DNA of 64,000 nucleotides from Acanthamoeba sp. SK_2022b (taxonomy: Eukaryota > Discosea > Longamoebia > Acanthamoebidae): NCBI GenBank assembly GCA_027943245.1, contig JANDJZ010001748.1, positions 84,456-148,455 on the forward strand, in the 5' to 3' direction. The notes below the pieces were generated by a model, which worked only from the letters and a program-made list of their open reading frames with translations, made no database searches and was not told the origin of the DNA. A program made the translations under genes and the position numbers. Position 1 is the first letter of the stretch, and each line of letters begins with the position of its first letter. Shown one piece after another: positions 60,401 to 64,000 of the stretch.

Positions 60401-60877
60401 CACCAGCCGCCAATATTCCACCGCCAGATCGAGCGTCGGCGGCTCGCCGTGGAACAGCGCATCGTACTGCGCCTTGGCCTCCGGCAACCGACCGGCAGTC
60501 GCCATCAGGCGGGCCTGCTGCAGCTTTTGCCGGGTTTCCGGCTGCGTCAGCAGCATGTTCATTTGCGCCTGGCGATAGGCGCTGGACTGCGGCGCGAGGG
60601 TTTTCAGCTTGTCCAACTGTTGCTGCGCCAGCGCCATGTTGCCCTGCCGCAGCGCCAAACGCATGCGCGCGGCGATCACGTCCGGGTTGTTCGGATCCAT
60701 CAGCTCGAGCCGGTACAGCGACTGGCGCACCAGATCGTCCTTGTTGCCGGCCTCGCCAATACGCACCTGCTCCAGCAGCCACTGCTCCGGGGCCACAGCC
60801 TCCGCGGCGCGTGCCTGTGGCAACATCGCCAGGCTCAGCGGAATCAAATTCAGCCAGTTTATTTTGAAGTTGTGCAT
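57404..60877 (-). CDS. bcsC: Cellulose export protein BcsC
   Basis: BcsC is the periplasmic TPR scaffold and outer-membrane pore for cellulose. The ATG at 60877 gives 1157 residues. GTG at 60889 is an in-frame alternative. A signal peptide ends in ARA. About 19 TPR-like repeats span residues 30 to roughly 780 (clear units near AIPELQKALAAAPNDAEVLGALG and AEGFYQQALRRDPGNGSALRGL). The C-terminal 16-strand barrel begins after DNDSYTYLTRNNPSDDWLKRG and ends LPPQPLTPYADFK. It overlaps the end of bcsZ. Confidence 0.95.
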   Translation of the reverse strand: MHNFKINWLNLIPLSLAMLPQARAAEAVAPEQWLLEQVRIGEAGNKDDLVRQSLYRLELMDPNNPDVIAARMRLALRQGNMALAQQQLDKLKTLAPQSSAYRQAQMNMLLTQPETRQKLQQARLMATAGRLPEAKAQYDALFHGEPPTLDLAVEYWRLVARLPGQEAKALKQLQALDQQYSGNMALRMSLARMLFSQNQDAQAYELLQKIAADPAGRGDAADLWLDKVKAMPVSAQSVAALNRFLGVFDTGDQATSAREELARQQKLLADPAYQARVRGLAQVDKGGSRAAIPELQKALAAAPNDAEVLGALGQAYSRAGNRPQALKLFRQALAADKNGYDSGKWQSLIKSTSYWLAIDEGDKALKAGNLALARKKYQQARQLDDSDGDAFIGLGDVAVASKDDAAAEGFYQQALRRDPGNGSALRGLVNLYQRQSPEKALAYLNGLPRSQQAKLRSTLDGLRLDMLKQQAEALAAQQQWQQAAEIYRRAQPMDPDDVWLTYRYAQALRQAGQPQQADALFRQLAQRQRVNPQLAYAYALYLSGSDRDDQALAQLNTLPVAQWNDNMRELAQRLKMQAVIAQAERLRAAGDEPAAEAYLRRQPADTRIDLLLADWALARGEYAAALEDYQRVKRREPNNPDAQLGEIEAYVAQGDLDAARQRLKTEPQPQDASLNSQRRVANAWGAVGDPQQAEAIFDRLKTAAASEPVGQTKALIYRDAARLERAQQQPERAQQDYRQAMVAGGITPTLPQDNDSYTYLTRNNPSDDWLKRGIRSDAADLYRQQDVNVTLDHDYWRSSGTGGISDFNAHDTMLQVDMPLYDGRAFLRTDTVQLDAGRFSTDGSGKYYETFGTCNTQGCRGDEHQKTTGTSVAAGWKNDRWAADIGTTPMGFEVVDWTGGLAYSGDWNHIGWTLAASRRPISSSLLAFGGAKDPNTGTTWGGVRATGVSLSASYDRGEANGVWADLSAHQITGKNVADNQRQRLMAGYYYKLINEDNRRLSVGLNTMLWHYQKDLSGYSLGQGGYYSPQQYLSLSLPVNYRQRTENWSWELGGSVSLSHSKTDSQRRYPLQGLIPDSLPDKFAVEDGSASSGVGYTLRAIVERRLSSHWTLGAGIDIQQAKDYTPSHALIYLRYSLAGWQGDLDLPPQPLTPYADFK

Positions 60878-61962
60878 TGGCCGTCCCACGAGGGTTGCAA
60901 TTCACCCTGACGATTAAAGCGATAACGTTGTTGATCCCACCCCTGACCGAACAGCGTCAGCGAGGCGCTGAAATAGGCGTCGTCACCCGGCGGATGTTCG
61001 CTGATGCGTTGCCGCTGTGTCGTCAGCGCCTCGGCCTGCGTCGCCAACATCGGCAGCATCGAGGCAGAAAAGCCGATCGGGCCGGTGCCGGTGGTTTTGC
61101 CGCTGGCGGTATCGGTTTTTTCCGGCGGCACGCCCTGTTTGGCGGTGAGCTGCGCCATCGGCTGGAAGCGTTCGAGCAGCGCCGCCTTGTGCTCATCGTC
61201 GTCCGCCAGCATGCCGGCCCACAGATAAACCCGAATGGCGTCGTAGCTGCCGACGTTCGGCTTGACGGTATCCGGCTGCCAGCCGGCACCGACCCGCCAC
61301 ACCACCCAGTCCGGTGAGAAGCCGTGCGGCGCGGTGTCCAGCCACAGCCGCTGATTGACCTGGCGCATCGCGCGCCACGGGCCGTTCAGCGCCGCAAAAC
61401 GCGCCAGCAGCTGCGGCGGCAGGTAGCTGGGGTTCAGCCGCCAGCGATCTTCCGCCACGAACCCGACTTTGCCCGGCAACAGCATCAGGCCCAGGCCGGG
61501 AATGTCGGCCACTTCCTCACGGCCGATGCGTTGCAGCAGCAGCGTCCCCAGGGTTTGATAACGCCGGCTTTTCCACAGGCGGCCGGCTTCGAGCAGGTTG
61601 TAAGCTATCCACAGATCGGCATCCGACGCTGAGTTGGCGTCCAGCACCTTCCACTGCTTGTCGTCGCTCTCGCCCCACAGCCAGGCGGGCAAACGGGCGC
61701 TGAGATCGCCCGCCGCCAGGTTGTTCTCCGTCCAGGCCAGCAGCCGATCGAAGGTCGGCCGGTCGTTGGCCACCAGGGCGAAGAACAGGCCGTAACTCTG
61801 TCCCTCTGAGGTGGTGATTTTGTTCGGGCTGCTCGGATCGATCACCCGCCCCTGCGGGCTGATGTAGTACTGCTTGTACTGTTGCCAGCCCGGCCACTCG
61901 CAGGCCGCCGCCGCGCTGAACGCGCACAGCAGCAGCATGCCGAGCGACAGGCGTTGCAGCAT
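60859..61962 (-). CDS. bcsZ: Periplasmic endo-1,4-beta-glucanase BcsZ (GH8)
   Basis: BcsZ trims cellulose during secretion. The GH8 catalytic acid is in TTSEGQSYGLFF and the base in SYDAIRVYLW, with GKVGFVAED and the end LFGQGWDQQRYRF. I favour the ATG at 61962 (367 residues; E. coli 368) with GGTGAG upstream. GTG at 61971 and TTG at 61980 are in-frame alternatives. The signal peptide ends AAA before the cysteine. It overlaps bcsC, and with the TTG start would also overlap bcsB. Confidence 0.95.
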   Translation of the reverse strand: MLQRLSLGMLLLCAFSAAAACEWPGWQQYKQYYISPQGRVIDPSSPNKITTSEGQSYGLFFALVANDRPTFDRLLAWTENNLAAGDLSARLPAWLWGESDDKQWKVLDANSASDADLWIAYNLLEAGRLWKSRRYQTLGTLLLQRIGREEVADIPGLGLMLLPGKVGFVAEDRWRLNPSYLPPQLLARFAALNGPWRAMRQVNQRLWLDTAPHGFSPDWVVWRVGAGWQPDTVKPNVGSYDAIRVYLWAGMLADDDEHKAALLERFQPMAQLTAKQGVPPEKTDTASGKTTGTGPIGFSASMLPMLATQAEALTTQRQRISEHPPGDDAYFSASLTLFGQGWDQQRYRFNRQGELQPSWDGQCTTSK

Positions 61963-61976
61963 CGCGCTCACCGCCG

Positions 61977-64000
61977 TCAATCCCGATCTTCAGGCGCCAG
62001 ACGACGCCGGCTGAAGGCCTTCAGGCCGCGCCACAGCATCAGCCCCAGGATCACCACCAGCACTACCGCGATCACCGCCAGCAGCACCGGATGGGTGGAG
62101 AGGGCATACCACAGCCGCTCCCACCACGGCAGGTGGCCGACATAGTAAATATCGCCGACGCGCAGGCTATTGACCCCCGATTCGCGGATCACCGCCACCG
62201 AGCCGAACACCGCGGCGCGCTTGCCGCTGTCCAGCAGGGCGTCGTTCAGCAGCTCATAGCCGCGCGGGCTGTCCGCCAGCAGCGCCACGATGCTGCGCTG
62301 GTCGTTGAACGGCGACTGCACGCCGATGATCGCCGACATCGCCCCCTCGGAGCTGACGCTGGTCTTGCTGTCCGGTTTGGTATCTTCCGCCAGCACTTCC
62401 GCGCTGGGCAGCGGCGGCTGCCGCGTCGGCTGTTTCACCCAGCTTTGGGTCGCGTCCACCAGCAGGCTGATTTTCTTGTCGTCGCGCAGTTCCGGCGGGA
62501 TGGTGCCGACCATCAGGATATCGTCGTCGCGATCCTTGGCCTGCGACCAGTCGTCGCTGAGCGTGAAGGCCAGCGCCGGGTAGCCGGTTTGCGCGCCGAT
62601 CACCCCCAGCGCGTTCAGCAGCGCGCTGACCTGCGCCGGCTGCGGTTTCTGGTTCACCAACACCAGCGTTTGCGACAGATCCGCCAGACGGCTGAACGGG
62701 AAGCCGGCGTTGGCGAAGGCGCGCAGGTCCGGCATCGCCATAAAGTGGCGGTAGCCGGAGAAATCGATGGTGGACGCACCGTCGATCACCGCGTGGTTTT
62801 GCGTGAAGGAGTAGGTTTCGCAGCGCCCTTCCGCGCCGCTGGCCAGCAGCGTGGTGTAATCGAAGTCAAAGCGCAGCTGGTTGGTGGCGCCCAGCCGCAA
62901 CGCCGGAATACTGACGTTCTTGTCGGAATCGAGCAGCCCCTGCGTCAACGGCAGGCGCAGCAGCTGTGCGCCCTGTTCGTGTTCCGGCACCAGCGAGTAA
63001 GCCTGCACGAACTGGTTGTTCAGACTGACGCTCAGCCGCGAACCGTCCTGAATGCGCGGCGCGGTATAACGGTATTTCAGGTGCATGTCGATGCCGGTGC
63101 TGCGGATCAGGAACAGATCCGGCGGCAGGTTCATGGTCAGCGAGATCGGGCCGGGTTCGATGCCGCTGGTTTGCAGCTGCTCGGCGTATTGCTGCAGCTC
63201 GGCGAAGGTCATCGGCCGATCGGTGCGCACCCAGTTCGGCGCGTCGTAAGGCTGGCGCGGCGCGAGCTGTTCCACCTTGTCCACCGTCACGTTCTGGCCG
63301 CGGAACAGGATGTTGCCCTGCGCGATGCCCTTCACCGCGGTGATCAAATCGTTGTCGTCACGCCCCTGAATCAGCAGCAGTTTAACGTACGGGTTATCGG
63401 GGTGGCTGATCATCTCCACCGTCGGGCCGTTGACCGCCGGATAATCGCGCAGGAAATCCGGGCGCTGCTGGTTGGTGGCGAACACCACCGCGTGCTGCGT
63501 CGGCAGCGCGTTGTACAGCGCCGGGAAGGATTGCCCGCGCCACTGCGCCTTGCTGCCGAACCAGGACGCCAGAATGCCCGCCGCGCGCTGCTGGGCGAGA
63601 TCAGGCTGGCCGGCGAACACCATCGGCAGCGTCAGCGGCCGATTATCGCGGCTGTCGAAGAACGGCTCAGGGAAGTGCGACAGCTCGTTTTTCACCGGCA
63701 GCGTCTGGAAACGCAGCTTCAGCGCGCTCGATTTGCTGACGTCGAGCCACAGCGAAGTGCTGGCCGGGTTTTCGCAGATGTTCTGATAATGGCCGACGAA
63801 CACCAGCCGGACGCGGTTAAAATCGGTGATATAGCGCGGATCGATCGCCATCTGGATGCGATTGGGCTTACCCAGCTGCTCCTTGGCGATCGTGGTCACC
63901 CCCATCAGCTCGTCGTTCAGGTAAACCTTGACGTGCGACTCCACCGGGATCAGCGCCGGCGACGGCGTAAACTCCATATCGAGCATCGCCTGCGAGACCA
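61977..64000 (-). CDS. bcsB: Cellulose synthase regulatory subunit BcsB (N-terminus outside window)
   Basis: BcsB is the periplasmic, membrane-anchored partner of the cellulose synthase BcsA. The frame stays open through base 64000, so the N-terminal signal and about 100 residues are missing. Visible parts include NDELMGVTTIAKEQLGK, TDFNRVRLVFVGHY, DAPNWVRTDRPMTF, the SxxxxDFSGY-type sugar-binding repeat near GASTIDFSGYRHFMAMPDLRAF, and one C-terminal membrane helix followed by a basic tail. bcsZ follows directly. bcsA would lie beyond the window. Confidence 0.95.
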   Translation of the reverse strand, partial: VSQAMLDMEFTPSPALIPVESHVKVYLNDELMGVTTIAKEQLGKPNRIQMAIDPRYITDFNRVRLVFVGHYQNICENPASTSLWLDVSKSSALKLRFQTLPVKNELSHFPEPFFDSRDNRPLTLPMVFAGQPDLAQQRAAGILASWFGSKAQWRGQSFPALYNALPTQHAVVFATNQQRPDFLRDYPAVNGPTVEMISHPDNPYVKLLLIQGRDDNDLITAVKGIAQGNILFRGQNVTVDKVEQLAPRQPYDAPNWVRTDRPMTFAELQQYAEQLQTSGIEPGPISLTMNLPPDLFLIRSTGIDMHLKYRYTAPRIQDGSRLSVSLNNQFVQAYSLVPEHEQGAQLLRLPLTQGLLDSDKNVSIPALRLGATNQLRFDFDYTTLLASGAEGRCETYSFTQNHAVIDGASTIDFSGYRHFMAMPDLRAFANAGFPFSRLADLSQTLVLVNQKPQPAQVSALLNALGVIGAQTGYPALAFTLSDDWSQAKDRDDDILMVGTIPPELRDDKKISLLVDATQSWVKQPTRQPPLPSAEVLAEDTKPDSKTSVSSEGAMSAIIGVQSPFNDQRSIVALLADSPRGYELLNDALLDSGKRAAVFGSVAVIRESGVNSLRVGDIYYVGHLPWWERLWYALSTHPVLLAVIAVVLVVILGLMLWRGLKAFSRRRLAPEDRD

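Noticed and set aside
1..64000. CRISPR arrays, insertion sequences and prophage genes
   Set aside because: No regularly spaced repeats, transposase or phage structural motifs were seen on either strand.

Overview
The window reads as a stretch of enterobacterial chromosome, most likely Serratia and probably close to S. marcescens. This is an inference from near full-length protein similarity to the E. coli/Yersinia families recalled from memory, from high GC with long antisense shadow frames, and from the gene order. No plasmid, prophage, transposase or CRISPR array is visible.

Layout. 1-2742: glycerol-3-phosphate uptake genes glpT-glpQ with GlpR-type operators upstream. 2743-2958: duplicated terminators around an 87-bp palindromic repeat. 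2959-10635: yigL-pldB, rhtB, rhtC-recQ, pldA, yigI and rarD. 10721-12791: an AT-richer two-gene island, ptuA-ptuB, a Septu-type anti-phage module. 12920-20518: corA with a long leader, a WbuC-like cupin, SOS-type uvrD, and yigB-xerC-yigA-dapF-lptM. 20591-27842: cyaY, cyaA and the haem operon hemCDXY. 27914-28495: the small RNA GlmZ with a sigma-54 promoter and three GlrR-type sites. 28496-29250: a tRNA operon (Arg-His-Leu-Pro) whose tail carries a duplicated tRNA-Pro 3' end. 29336-30739: thrP (yifK). 31105-44023: the complete 12-gene enterobacterial common antigen (ECA) operon, wecA to wecG. 44320-51820: rho, trxA, rhlB, gppA, rep and ppiC. 51846-64000: yhjJ, dctA, the phosphodiesterase gene hmsP/pdeK, and the cellulose genes bcsC-bcsZ-bcsB, with bcsB cut by the window end.

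How the parts work together. glpT and glpQ turn periplasmic glycerophosphodiesters into imported glycerol-3-phosphate. pldA and pldB act on phospholipids and lysophospholipids. wecA-wecG make, flip, polymerise and length-control ECA. hemC and hemD make uroporphyrinogen III. cyaA makes cAMP and has a CRP site over its own control region. hmsP degrades c-di-GMP beside the cellulose genes that c-di-GMP activates. UvrD, Rep, RecQ, RhlB and Rho make this a helicase-rich segment.

Most of the window is conserved core. The parts least explained by core genes are the 87-bp repeat pair at 2771 and 49304, the tRNA-Pro tail repeat at 28496-28724, the ptuAB island, and the regulatory layouts at glmZ, corA, uvrD and thrP.
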